DNA of 64,000 nucleotides from assembly GCF_001881565.1 (NCBI RefSeq), contig NZ_MPDJ01000004.1:1-64000 (forward strand), read 5' to 3'. The notes below the pieces were generated by a model, which saw only the letters and a list, made by a program, of their open reading frames with translations, did not search any database and was not told the DNA's origin. The position numbers and the translations under genes are program-made. The DNA comes from Eisenbergiella tayi (GTDB lineage Bacteria > Bacillota > Clostridia > Lachnospirales > Lachnospiraceae). Shown piece by piece: positions 44,727 to 52,761 of this stretch (position 1 is its first letter; each line of letters starts with the position of its first letter).

Positions 44727-45980
44727 TTAATTCCGGTCCAGAAGCTCTTCCATACAGCCGCCTTCCGCGGGCATGTAGTAAAAGGCCTTCTGCATATGGT
44801 TTTTGGATTTCTCCCGGTAGATTTTTACATTTTTTTCAAAAGAACCGGTATCGGAGGAACCTGTCCCGGGAATCGCAGGGATCAGTTCGGCAGGAATCTG
44901 CTGCGCCCTCAGCTCTTTTGCTTTTTTAAGCGCATCACGGAATCTTCCTTCTTCATATATAATCAATACGCCGTCCGCACGGAGCCGGGGGACTTTTTTC
45001 TGTCTGGCCAGGGCCTCCAGAAGATCATCCACCACGATAACAAATCCGATGGCGGGAGCTTCCTTTCCGAAGTACTTCAGAAGATTGTCATAACGCCCGC
45101 CCTTGGCAACTGCATCCCCGACTCCATAGGTGTAGGCTTTGAAGATCACGCCAGTATAATAATGGTACTTGCTCAGAAGCCCCAGGTCAAAGGAAACATA
45201 ACGTTCCACCCCATATTCACACAGGACCCGGTACAATTCCTCAAGCCGTTCAACCGCCTGAAGGGAACGTTCATTGCTCACAAGCTCCTTAGCCCTCTGC
45301 AGCGCCTCCGCAGAGCCGAAAAGATCGTTTACTTTCAGAAGAATTTCACAATAATCCCGGCGTATGGCTTTCCGCTCCAGCAGCTCCTGGGCGCCGAAAA
45401 AGTTTTTGCTGGAAATGTAATCCCGGAGTTCGTCTTCCGTTTCCTCATCCAGCCCAGCCTGGGAGCAGATCCCTTTAAAATACTCCACCTGCCCGATGCT
45501 CACCTGGAAGTCCTCCAGGCCGGAGGATTTCAGCGCTTCCACCATAAGCGCGATCATTTCTCCGTCCGCTTCCACGGAAGGCTCCTGAATCAGCTCGGCC
45601 CCCAGCTGGGTGACCTCCTTCAGCTTTCCCTGAAGATTGGAGGTATTCGTAAATGTATTTCCGAGATAAGAAAAACGAATAGGAAGAGTCTCGTCCATAA
45701 AATATTTGGCGGCACATCTCGCCATGGAAGGCGTGAAATCCGGCCGGAGTACAAGCGTATTCCCCTCTTTGTCAAAAAATTTATACAGCTCCCTTGACGG
45801 CGTGGTGCCGATTTCCCGGCTGAATACGTCAAAGAACTCAAAGGTAGGTGTCTGAATATCCTGATAACCATAGGAACGCAGGGAATGGTGCAGCTTCTCT
45901 TCCACCATCAGCTTTCTTAAATATTCCTCGCCATAAATGTCACGGACACCTTCCGGGGTATGTACTAATGGTTTACTCAT
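44727..45980 (-). CDS. hisZ: ATP phosphoribosyltransferase regulatory subunit HisZ
   Basis: A 417-residue HisRS-like protein (VHTPEGVRDIYGEEYLRK, LRPDFTPSMARCAAKY, GGRYDNLLKYFGKEAPAIGFVI) with no C-terminal anticodon-binding domain of canonical type. Being next to short-form hisG distinguishes HisZ from histidyl-tRNA synthetase. SD AAAAGGAGAGAGG. Confidence 0.96.
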   Translation of the reverse strand: MSKPLVHTPEGVRDIYGEEYLRKLMVEEKLHHSLRSYGYQDIQTPTFEFFDVFSREIGTTPSRELYKFFDKEGNTLVLRPDFTPSMARCAAKYFMDETLPIRFSYLGNTFTNTSNLQGKLKEVTQLGAELIQEPSVEADGEMIALMVEALKSSGLEDFQVSIGQVEYFKGICSQAGLDEETEDELRDYISSKNFFGAQELLERKAIRRDYCEILLKVNDLFGSAEALQRAKELVSNERSLQAVERLEELYRVLCEYGVERYVSFDLGLLSKYHYYTGVIFKAYTYGVGDAVAKGGRYDNLLKYFGKEAPAIGFVIVVDDLLEALARQKKVPRLRADGVLIIYEEGRFRDALKKAKELRAQQIPAELIPAIPGTGSSDTGSFEKNVKIYREKSKNHMQKAFYYMPAEGGCMEELLDRN

Positions 45981-46018
45981 TGCAGCCTCTCTCCTTTTGG
46001 TTTGAAATAATTTTTACT

Positions 46019-46038
46019 TTATCACATTAACGTGATAA
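46019..46038. promoter_or_regulatory. Dyad upstream of hisZ, candidate operator
   Basis: Seven-base arms TTATCAC and GTGATAA separated by ATTAAC, 39 bases upstream of hisZ. A neighbouring TTATTAGCACGG element may be related. Binding by a histidine-responsive repressor is an inference. Confidence 0.4.
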
Positions 46039-46077
46039 TTGACTACCTTATTAGCACGGCAAACTATCAATACTATA

Positions 46078-46608
46078 CTAGACCTGTTTCAGACTGTCAA
46101 GTATTTCCTTCCACTTTTCATCAGACAGGACAGTCCCTGTCATGTCCTTTCCATTCAGCTGCCATTCAGCCAGGAGGTCTCCTTCATAGCGCAGCTTAAG
46201 AGAGAAAAAAGGAACCTTTTCTTCCAGAAGGCGGAAAAAAATAAGATCGCCTGTCCACAGATTCAGTTCAGGGATTTTCGATTTGGCTATCCATTCCAGA
46301 CAGCCTTCATTACAGTCAATCATTTCCCCTTCAAAGCCGTCCGCCGTATAAAGGCACATATACTCGGTTCCCCATTTATCGGATACAAAGGTCACCAGCC
46401 CGCGGAATTGATAGGAGGTAAGGCTCAGGCCGGTTTCCTCCATAGCTTCCCTCAGAAGACAATCTTCCGGGCTTTCTCCTTCCTCCGCATGGCCTCCGAT
46501 CCCCACCCATTTATCTTCGTTGAGATCATTTTTCTTTTTTATACGGTGAAGCATCAGATATTTATCATCCTGCTCAATATAGCATAAAGTAGTTACCGGA
46601 CTTTTCAT
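46078..46608 (-). CDS. NUDIX hydrolase, MutT/8-oxo-dGTP diphosphatase-like
   Basis: A 176-residue protein with the Nudix box from GGHAEEGESPEDCLLREA through MEETGL. The start (SPVTTLCYIEQDDKYLMLHR) and the C-terminal layout match Firmicutes MutT-type proteins thought to sanitise oxidised nucleotides. SD AGAGAGGAATGAA; the gene overlaps no neighbour and follows recU by one base. Confidence 0.9.
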   Translation of the reverse strand: MKSPVTTLCYIEQDDKYLMLHRIKKKNDLNEDKWVGIGGHAEEGESPEDCLLREAMEETGLSLTSYQFRGLVTFVSDKWGTEYMCLYTADGFEGEMIDCNEGCLEWIAKSKIPELNLWTGDLIFFRLLEEKVPFFSLKLRYEGDLLAEWQLNGKDMTGTVLSDEKWKEILDSLKQV

Positions 46609-46609
46609 T

Positions 46610-47146
46610 TCATTCCTCTCTTTCCTCCAGATCCTTCTGAAGCATGTCCAGATAGGGAACCAGAATCCCCTGTTTTCTCGGAAGAAAATATTCCGGATTC
46701 AGTTCGTCATGCCGGAAACTCTTCCTTCCGCCTTCCTTTGCCCGATCCCAGAAATAACGCAGGTGGGCATAAGGAAGATAATAAAATTCATTTCTGTGTG
46801 AAAAGAAAATAAGGAAGAAAGCAATTCCTCCCTGCTTTTCAAAAGCTTCCATAAAAGAAACCTGATGTTCATGAATATTGGCAAGAGCAAAGGTATCCGC
46901 CGCGCATTCCTTGGCGTCAAAGCAGACAGGAAGCCCCTGTACCACGCCAATATAGTCAACCGTGCTTTTCTGGTCAAAATAGGCCAGCGTAATGTGCCGC
47001 TCATCCTTATCTATTTTTATAGGGGTTATAGGCGTCGGGATTTTCTGTATGAGCGCCAGCCCGTTTTCCTGATATCTTTCATTGGTACGGTTTACCAAAT
47101 CCTCCAGTGTCGAACCCCTGAGCCCCCTCGAATTCCATGTTGCCAT
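46610..47146 (-). CDS. recU: Holliday junction resolvase RecU
   Basis: A 178-residue protein with RecU features: NSRGLRGSTLEDLVNRTNERY, KIPTPITPIKI, the nuclease core STVDYIGVVQGLPVCFDAKE (catalytic Asp, Asp-x-Lys and Glu) and IHEHQVSFMEAFEKQGGIAF. RecU cuts four-way DNA junctions in recombination and chromosome segregation in Firmicutes. SD GGAGGATAAAA. Confidence 0.93.
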   Translation of the reverse strand: MATWNSRGLRGSTLEDLVNRTNERYQENGLALIQKIPTPITPIKIDKDERHITLAYFDQKSTVDYIGVVQGLPVCFDAKECAADTFALANIHEHQVSFMEAFEKQGGIAFFLIFFSHRNEFYYLPYAHLRYFWDRAKEGGRKSFRHDELNPEYFLPRKQGILVPYLDMLQKDLEEREE

Positions 47147-47166
47147 TTTTATCCTCCGCGATGTCC

Positions 47167-48192
47167 TTAATTTCCTTCTTTCTTCAGCAGAAGAAAGGAT
47201 TCTGGCTCCGGCGCGGTAAACACTCTGCCGCTCAGTCCGGCAAAGAGGCCGTCCATCTCCGGAAATTCTATCCGATGAGCATGAAGCATCTGGGAGCGGA
47301 TTCCCTGTCTGCGGAAACGGTCATTGATACGTTTGTCACCGTATTTTCCGTCCCCGATCAGCGGATGCCCCAATGCGGCCAGATGGGCGCGTATCTGATG
47401 GCTCTTTCCCGTAAACAGCTCCACCTCCAGATAAGTATAGCCTTCATAATAAGCCAGAGGATGGCAGCCGGTTACAATATGAAACGCCCTGCTGCTGTCG
47501 GAAGGCAGAGCCGGAAGGATTTCCACCTGATTGTTTTTCTCATCCTTACGCAGCCATGCATCCGTAACCCCGTCCAGCTCCGCCCTTCCTGCGGCAAAAA
47601 GCCTGTAGAATTTATGTACATTCCTTTCCCTCAGCAGTTCACTCATCTTCTGGCTTCCCGCCAGCGTCTTGCCGCAGACAACAAGGCCGCTGGTATTCCG
47701 ATCCAGACGGTTGCAGACCGAAGGACGGAAGGTGCGCAGACCTTCCCGGGTAATCTCTCCCTGTTCAAGCAGATAATCAATCAGCCACTCATTCAGAGAA
47801 TAATCTTCAGGCGAGGCTTTCTGTGACAAAAGCCCTGCCGGCTTATTCAGAAGCAGAATATTGTCATCTTCATAAATGACCGGCACCCGGGGCACAAAAG
47901 CTTTCTTCCCTGCCCTCTCAGACTTATTCCCTTTCTGATTCCCCAAGTTCCCTGAAGCGATATCCGGCGCCGGGCCTCGGAATTTTTCCAGTGTCTCCTC
48001 TGAAAGGAAAAAACAAACCCTGTCCCCCTGAGCAAGCTTTTCACTTCCATCCGCTTTCGCCCCGTTCAGAGTAATATTCTTTTTACGCAGCATTTTATAA
48101 AGGAAGCCGCTGCCAGCTTCCTTTAAATATTTTTTGAGAAATTTATCCAGACGCTGTCCGGCTTCATTTGATCCAACTGTAACTTCTTTCAT
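47167..48192 (-). CDS. RluA-family pseudouridine synthase with S4 domain
   Basis: A 341-residue protein. An S4 RNA-binding domain (1-75, GQRLDKFLKKYLKEAGSGF) is followed by the catalytic domain with the RluA motif CNRLDRNTSGLVVCGK (catalytic Asp) and KSHQIRAHLAALGHPLIGDGKYG. It isomerises specific uridines in rRNA or tRNA; the site is unknown. A basic linker of ~40 residues (NLGNQKGNKSERAGKKAF) separates the domains. SD AAGGAGACCCC. Confidence 0.94.
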   Translation of the reverse strand: MKEVTVGSNEAGQRLDKFLKKYLKEAGSGFLYKMLRKKNITLNGAKADGSEKLAQGDRVCFFLSEETLEKFRGPAPDIASGNLGNQKGNKSERAGKKAFVPRVPVIYEDDNILLLNKPAGLLSQKASPEDYSLNEWLIDYLLEQGEITREGLRTFRPSVCNRLDRNTSGLVVCGKTLAGSQKMSELLRERNVHKFYRLFAAGRAELDGVTDAWLRKDEKNNQVEILPALPSDSSRAFHIVTGCHPLAYYEGYTYLEVELFTGKSHQIRAHLAALGHPLIGDGKYGDKRINDRFRRQGIRSQMLHAHRIEFPEMDGLFAGLSGRVFTAPEPESFLLLKKEGN

Positions 48193-48201
48193 GGGGTCTC
48201 C

Positions 48202-48765
48202 TTAAAGAGATATTGCCTTTACCAGAGCGAGTACGGCCTCCGTCTGAGTATCCTCACAGGAAAGCTCCCCGAGCTGATCCAGCCGGTTCAGATATTTGGG
48301 AATATCCTGAAAAATTTTGATATTTACATCCTTGATATTATTTTGTGAACACATACTCTGCAGATGCTTTTCACAGGCTGCGGTTTTACATTTGGGATTA
48401 ACAGCGATACCAACCAGGTTATTTCCCCGGAAAACCATGTGGGGGATTTCAAAGGTTGAATCATAGCTTGTGAGCACACTGTCATACAGAGAAGCCAGCT
48501 CCCCTGTATGGGGATTTATTTTCTGGTACAGCTCCTCACTGCAGCCCTTCGCCCTGATAAACATAATCATATTCACCGCACATTTACTTGCGGGCAGACA
48601 TCCCAAAATAGCGACTACGGTCAGAAGATTTTTGTTCGTTCCGGTAGTCCAGTAACCACAAAGATAAATCGCCAGGGAAAGCAAAAACAGGGAAACCGTT
48701 TTAATAATTTCCATTTTCCTCTGACTTTTGATATAGCCGTACTGTCCTTTTTTTATTCGATGCAT
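48202..48765 (-). CDS. Hypothetical membrane protein
   Basis: Start at the ATG at 48765 (GGAGG 11 bases upstream); a longer in-frame start is TTG. The 187-residue protein has two membrane helices near the N-terminus (KTVSLFLLSLAIYLCGYW and LTVVAILGCLPASKCAVNMI) and a ~115-residue cytoplasmic domain (SYDSTFEIPHMVFRGNNLVG, CEKHLQSMCSQNNI). Not recognised. Confidence 0.75.
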   Translation of the reverse strand: MHRIKKGQYGYIKSQRKMEIIKTVSLFLLSLAIYLCGYWTTGTNKNLLTVVAILGCLPASKCAVNMIMFIRAKGCSEELYQKINPHTGELASLYDSVLTSYDSTFEIPHMVFRGNNLVGIAVNPKCKTAACEKHLQSMCSQNNIKDVNIKIFQDIPKYLNRLDQLGELSCEDTQTEAVLALVKAISL

Positions 48766-48873
48766 GACAGGCAATTCCTCCGTTGTTTTCAATTCTTGTA
48801 ACAGTTTAACACATTATGTAAGAGAAATCCAGAAGTGCCTGTTCCTGATTTGCTTTCCCGTCTCCTTCCACAA

Positions 48874-49380
48874 TCATCCCTCCCCGCTGCTCTCCTTAAA
48901 AAACTTTTCATACCCAATCAAAGTCATATTCCCCGACACCTTCCTGGCAGACAAAGTATTACAGAACCCCATCTTTTCATAAAGATGACAATTCCTCTCC
49001 TCCTCCTGAATCGTAACAAGCCTCCAGCAAAACGTTTCCGGATACATCTGAAAAAGCTGCTCCAACACAGCGGAGCCGATCCCCTTATTCTGCTCCTCCG
49101 GCAAAACAAACATAGGTGAAATCAGATTTGCATCCTTCTTACGCACAACCCTCACCCCGCCGACCATCCGCCCCTCATAAACTATCAGCCAGTAATCCGT
49201 ATCCTCCTGCGCCAGCTGACACACCACCTTATCCACCGTATCCATAACCGGACTGGTCTCATCATCCCGATAGATTTCATAAAGCGGCAAAAACGCCTCC
49301 CTTTTCAGCCCATGAATCAGCTGCGCATCACTCCTCTGTGCCAATACCAGCTGTACCGGCCCGCCTTTTACATCAATCAT
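48874..49380 (-). CDS. GNAT-family acetyltransferase
   Basis: The ATG at 49380 follows GGAAGGAGGAGAGAGT and gives 168 residues; the longer frame upstream reads through a terminator hairpin and is not credible. The fold is GNAT throughout: VYEGRMVGGVRVVRK, LPEEQNKGIGSAVLEQLFQ (acetyl-CoA loop) and HLYEKMGFCNT. Substrate unknown. The preceding transcript ends in a strong terminator, so expression may depend on readthrough. Confidence 0.88.
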   Translation of the reverse strand: MIDVKGGPVQLVLAQRSDAQLIHGLKREAFLPLYEIYRDDETSPVMDTVDKVVCQLAQEDTDYWLIVYEGRMVGGVRVVRKKDANLISPMFVLPEEQNKGIGSAVLEQLFQMYPETFCWRLVTIQEEERNCHLYEKMGFCNTLSARKVSGNMTLIGYEKFFKESSGEG

Positions 49381-49400
49381 ACTCTCTCTCCTCCTTCCGG

Positions 49401-49693
49401 GAAAAACAAAAAAACGCACCCGACAAATATATGTCTGATGCGGAACAGAAGCAAAGAAAATATAAACAAACATTATCAGCTCCCAACATTTCTGCATAGA
49501 CACATAAGACCTACCGGCTTGTATACTATGCATGAAAAGAGCTTTCCCAAAAAGAACTCCCTCACACGGCTACAAGCAAATACGCCTTCCATAAAAATAG
49601 CTATGCACATATGCACGGACCTTACATCCGCCGGACGCCAAACAACATTTCATCTTTTCCCTCTTAAACCCTTCCGGTTCCCCCGGAAAACTT
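49401..49693 (-). ncRNA. Candidate rod-shaped non-coding RNA (6S-like architecture) with terminator
   Basis: A consensus-like promoter starts a transcript near 49693 that ends at a terminator hairpin (arms 49432-49442 and 49415-49425, then T7 on the minus strand) with no real gene inside. Nested perfect pairings are visible: TGCATAG (49607-49601) with CTATGCA (49499-49493) and GCTTGTA (49577-49571) with TACAAGC (49523-49517), leaving an internal bubble of 23 and 17 nt, capped by a further hairpin. A long rod with a central bubble is the architecture of 6S RNA; I cannot confirm the identity. It could also be a leader attenuating the GNAT gene. A 27-codon frame beginning MKCCLASGGCK at the 5' end is probably incidental. 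Confidence 0.55.
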
Positions 49694-49699
49694 TTTCTC

Positions 49700-49728
49700 A
49701 TCCTACCACGTTAAAGCCCCCCTGTCAA
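49700..49728 (-). promoter_or_regulatory. Promoter of the candidate ncRNA
   Basis: Minus strand TTGACA (49728-49723), 17-base spacer, TAGGAT (49705-49700). 49729-49818 upstream is pyrimidine-rich on the plus strand with no gene. Confidence 0.78.
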
Positions 49729-49818
49729 TACGCCCCAACAAAAACACATCATCTCCCCCCAAAACCAATTCCCCCAATTTCTTATTTAATCCCTTCCCCC
49801 CTTCATTCATAACCTCCA

Positions 49819-50166
49819 GTATAAACGCATCCGCCCCATGTTCCCTCCCTGTCTCATATGGTTTCCTCCTCTCCGCCGCTGCCGGAGGATATGTTTACGG
49901 GACCATGTGAAAAAATGGTGATGTTTCTTAATGCTCCGTTCCGCCGGGATTATGCCGCCCTTAGCGGCTTGTCTGACGAACGGAAAGCGCCCCAAGGGGG
50001 CCGCTTCCCGCGAGGAGTTCTGCCGCGTTGGCATAATCCCGGCGGAACGGAACATTTAGAAACACCCCATTTTTGAGGCTGGCCCCGCAAACATACCCCC
50101 GGCAGCGGCGGAGAGGAGGAAACCATATGAGACAGCAGAGGGAACATGGGGCGGATGCGTTTATAC
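49819..50166. repeat. ~350-bp imperfect fold-back (long inverted repeat) element
   Basis: The left arm (about 49819-49956) and right arm (about 50030-50166) are inverted copies: for example GTATAAACGCATCCGCCCCA at 49819 is matched in reverse complement up to 50166, and CCGTTCCGCCGGGATTATGCC is mirrored from 50030. The arms differ by scattered substitutions and small indels. The 73-base centre contains further GC-rich hairpins (AAGCGCC...GGCCGCTT). Open frames across it are by-products of the symmetry. It may be a non-autonomous mobile element or a source of a long hairpin RNA. Confidence 0.85.
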
Positions 50167-50176
50167 GTCTCCACCA

Positions 50177-50938
50177 CTACTTCATCTTCTGCACAACCCC
50201 CAGCAGCACCCCATGAGGAACCACCTTCGTGAGCAGATGCAGCCCCTTTATCAGCGGACTATACACAGACATCCCCTGATTCCTGGCCGAAGCGGTCAGC
50301 GCCGAACGAACCACATCCTCCGCCTCCACCATACTGTACTTTTTAATAGCCAGGGTATCCTCGTGCTTCTCCGCCTTCTCAAAGAATTCGGTTCTGACAG
50401 GCCCCGGGCAGACGGCAGTCACATAAATTCCTTCCGGGCCAAGCTCCTCACGCAGAGCCCTTGACAGGCTGAGGACATAAGCTTTGCTGGCCGCATAGAC
50501 GGCAAACCCCGGCTGCGGAAGAAATGCCGCGCTGCTCGCCATCATGATAATACGGCTTTTTCTTTTCATATAGGGAATGCAGGCATAGGTCATATCCGTC
50601 AGCGCCCTGCAGTTTATATCCAGCATCCCCAGCTGCTCCTGCCTTCCCAGCCTGTTAAAATTCCCCATCATGCCATAGCCTGAACTGTTTATGAGCATAC
50701 GGATAACGGGCCGTTCCTTTTTCAGAAGCTCACGGAAATGATCCATATCGGCATCGCTTGTTAGATCCATAGGAATTACTTTTGCCATATGATCCAGCCG
50801 GGCGGCCAGTTCTTCCAGACGTTCCTCCCTCCTGGCTATCAGCCAGAATTCATCCACAGTATACAGGCCTGCGTCCAGCTGCAGGGCAAATTCTCTTCCG
50901 ATGCCGGAAGAAGCTCCGGTTATAATCACAACATTCAT
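50177..50938 (-). CDS. Short-chain dehydrogenase/reductase
   Basis: A 253-residue classical SDR. The nucleotide-binding loop TGASSGIG is at residues 7-14, NSSGYG follows the central strand, the catalytic Ser is in MMASSAAF and the Tyr/Lys pair in YAASK. The C-terminal segment (MSVYSPLIKGLHLLTKVVPH) resembles membrane-associated SDRs of the DltE/YqjQ type. Substrate unknown. SD GAGGAGCATCAG. Confidence 0.92.
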   Translation of the reverse strand: MNVVIITGASSGIGREFALQLDAGLYTVDEFWLIARREERLEELAARLDHMAKVIPMDLTSDADMDHFRELLKKERPVIRMLINSSGYGMMGNFNRLGRQEQLGMLDINCRALTDMTYACIPYMKRKSRIIMMASSAAFLPQPGFAVYAASKAYVLSLSRALREELGPEGIYVTAVCPGPVRTEFFEKAEKHEDTLAIKKYSMVEAEDVVRSALTASARNQGMSVYSPLIKGLHLLTKVVPHGVLLGVVQKMK

Positions 50939-50955
50939 TTTCTGATGCTCCTCTC

Positions 50956-52662
50956 TTATTTTTCAAGAAGATATCCCCTCAGGGATACATTCGTATATTC
51001 TTCTGTCACAAAGTCATAATTAAAGGAAAGATACTCCAGATACAGACGGCAGTCATCATTACAGATGATTTCCCTGTGGGAACGGAAATACTCATAGCTT
51101 TCTTCCGAATATTTTTCCGTATCAAGATATCCATCCAGGTACTCCCTTAAAGGAATGGTTATTGTTTTATTATCCCCATATGTAAAAGAATATTCTGTCA
51201 GTACGTCTTCTTCCGTATCATATCTGGCATACTCATTCACCGGATAGCAGTACCGGTAATCGGAAACATCCAGGAACATAATCTCTTCTGAATGATAAAA
51301 ATTGTAGGTATCGTGATAATCCGAATTCCTCTCCGACCTGATTTCTTCCAGCTTTTTCTCCTGCTCATCCGTCAGCGCCTCCAGATATGCGTTTCCCGGC
51401 AGGTCATCATAAAGATACCAGTAAGCGCCGGACGCTCTGTCCAGTTCCCGCTGCGACAGCTCTGACAGCGTTTCCGCATTCAAAACCTTCTGCAGCGCAT
51501 TCTTCTGGTTCCTGTAAGAAATACTGAACATATTGATGCCCGGCACACAGCAGGCTGCAAAAACAAGACCGGCGAAAACAAGGAACAGAATACCAACCGA
51601 CTGCCTTCTGAAATAATAAAGCGTTATGTACAAAATTTCGAACACAAGCAGCATGATACAGACATACCGCATGGGAGTGATTCCGTTTTCGTAAATACGT
51701 ATACCTATGGAATATGCCTGAAGCAGGACCAGAGGCGCAAACAGGTATGGCAGCAATCTGCTGATTTTCAGGAGCGGATTATGCTGGGTATAAAAGGCAT
51801 TCATGGTCCATATGGGAAGTCCCGCAATAAACAGCCCTGTCAGGATACGGAAGATCGAATTGGACGGCATATCCCGGAAAAATAAAATTTTCAGGATATA
51901 CACATATATTATGGCAAACGCGCTGATCACAAGACCCGTCAGCACATATTTTATCAGAACCTCCGTAAACGGTCCGTCATCCCCTGTCTCAGGCAGTACG
52001 CCGCGCAAAAGTGAAGATACATAAAAAATGCCGAACAGGAGCACCTGTGCCTGAATGAAAATATCATAATCCACATCAAATAATTCCACGAGTATTCCTA
52101 TGATCAGGCCTACTCCTATGATAAGTACAAAATATAAAATACTGACACGAACTGCCCATGCAAAAAAACGGGCCAAATATTCTTCCAGGGAAAAGCCGGC
52201 CTTCCGAAAACAGAAATAAACTGCCAGGGCAAAAAGCACCAGTTCATAGCAGGCTATATACCGGGGAAGATAGAATTCAATCGTATCATACTCCCAGGAT
52301 AAAAACATACTATCATAATCCAGCGTAACCAGCCATGCAAAAAGTATTGCCGGAATAACATACGCGATATAAAGGACAATGCGCAGCCACAGCTTCCTGC
52401 ATTTCTGGTACAAGGCTTCCGTGAAAAAGCTGCCGGTGCCATAGAAAACCAAAAAGAACAGGATCCTTCCCAAAAAGTCCATAACTGAGGAATCATTTAT
52501 ATTAATTAAAAGAACAAACAACAGGGTAAACAGCCAGATACTCCCCTGTGTGACAGGGAAACAGATAAATGTATTTTTCATATTCCCTTTAAAGGCAACA
52601 AATTTTTCTTTCAGTACTTCCATATACTTTCGTTTTCCTGCTGCAGGCATTTTTTCTTCCAT
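50956..52662 (-). CDS. DUF4153-family multi-pass membrane protein
   Basis: The ATG at 52662 follows AGGGAGGTGCTC, giving 568 residues. About eleven to twelve membrane helices fill residues 30-390 (TLLFVLLININDSSVMDFLG, YIACYELVLFALAVYFCF, LLRGVLPETGDDGPF), matching the DUF4153 family by layout. The remaining ~170 residues are soluble and acidic (DTEEDVLTEYSFTYGDNKTI). The function of DUF4153 proteins is not established. A -10-like TACAAT lies inside the terminator region upstream. Confidence 0.8.
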   Translation of the reverse strand: MEEKMPAAGKRKYMEVLKEKFVAFKGNMKNTFICFPVTQGSIWLFTLLFVLLININDSSVMDFLGRILFFLVFYGTGSFFTEALYQKCRKLWLRIVLYIAYVIPAILFAWLVTLDYDSMFLSWEYDTIEFYLPRYIACYELVLFALAVYFCFRKAGFSLEEYLARFFAWAVRVSILYFVLIIGVGLIIGILVELFDVDYDIFIQAQVLLFGIFYVSSLLRGVLPETGDDGPFTEVLIKYVLTGLVISAFAIIYVYILKILFFRDMPSNSIFRILTGLFIAGLPIWTMNAFYTQHNPLLKISRLLPYLFAPLVLLQAYSIGIRIYENGITPMRYVCIMLLVFEILYITLYYFRRQSVGILFLVFAGLVFAACCVPGINMFSISYRNQKNALQKVLNAETLSELSQRELDRASGAYWYLYDDLPGNAYLEALTDEQEKKLEEIRSERNSDYHDTYNFYHSEEIMFLDVSDYRYCYPVNEYARYDTEEDVLTEYSFTYGDNKTITIPLREYLDGYLDTEKYSEESYEYFRSHREIICNDDCRLYLEYLSFNYDFVTEEYTNVSLRGYLLEK

Positions 52663-52689
52663 GAGCACCTCCCTGTCCATTTGGGTATC

Positions 52690-52746
52690 ATACAAAAACC
52701 TCCGGCTTACATACCCCAATTGTAGCATGTAAGCTGAAGGTTTTAA
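52690..52746 (-). terminator. Terminator of the Fpg/Nei-like gene
   Basis: Arms AAAACCTCCGGCTTACAT and ATGTAAGCTGAAGGTTTT, with a T run on the minus strand (TTTTTG), immediately after the gene ending at 52762. Confidence 0.7.
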
Positions 52747-52761
52747 ACGTTTTTACAAATT

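Noticed and set aside
45981..46080. T-box or histidine leader upstream of hisZ
   Set aside because: Too short, with no GGTGG-type T-box core, specifier loop or terminator hairpin.
49440..49533. N-terminal extension of the GNAT gene (MHSIQAGRSYV...)
   Set aside because: It reads through the terminator hairpin and candidate ncRNA; the ATG at 49380 has a strong ribosome-binding site and fits the GNAT fold.
49807..50177. Minus-strand open frames inside the fold-back element
   Set aside because: They come from the mirrored GC-rich arms, appear on both strands with similar content, and match no domain.
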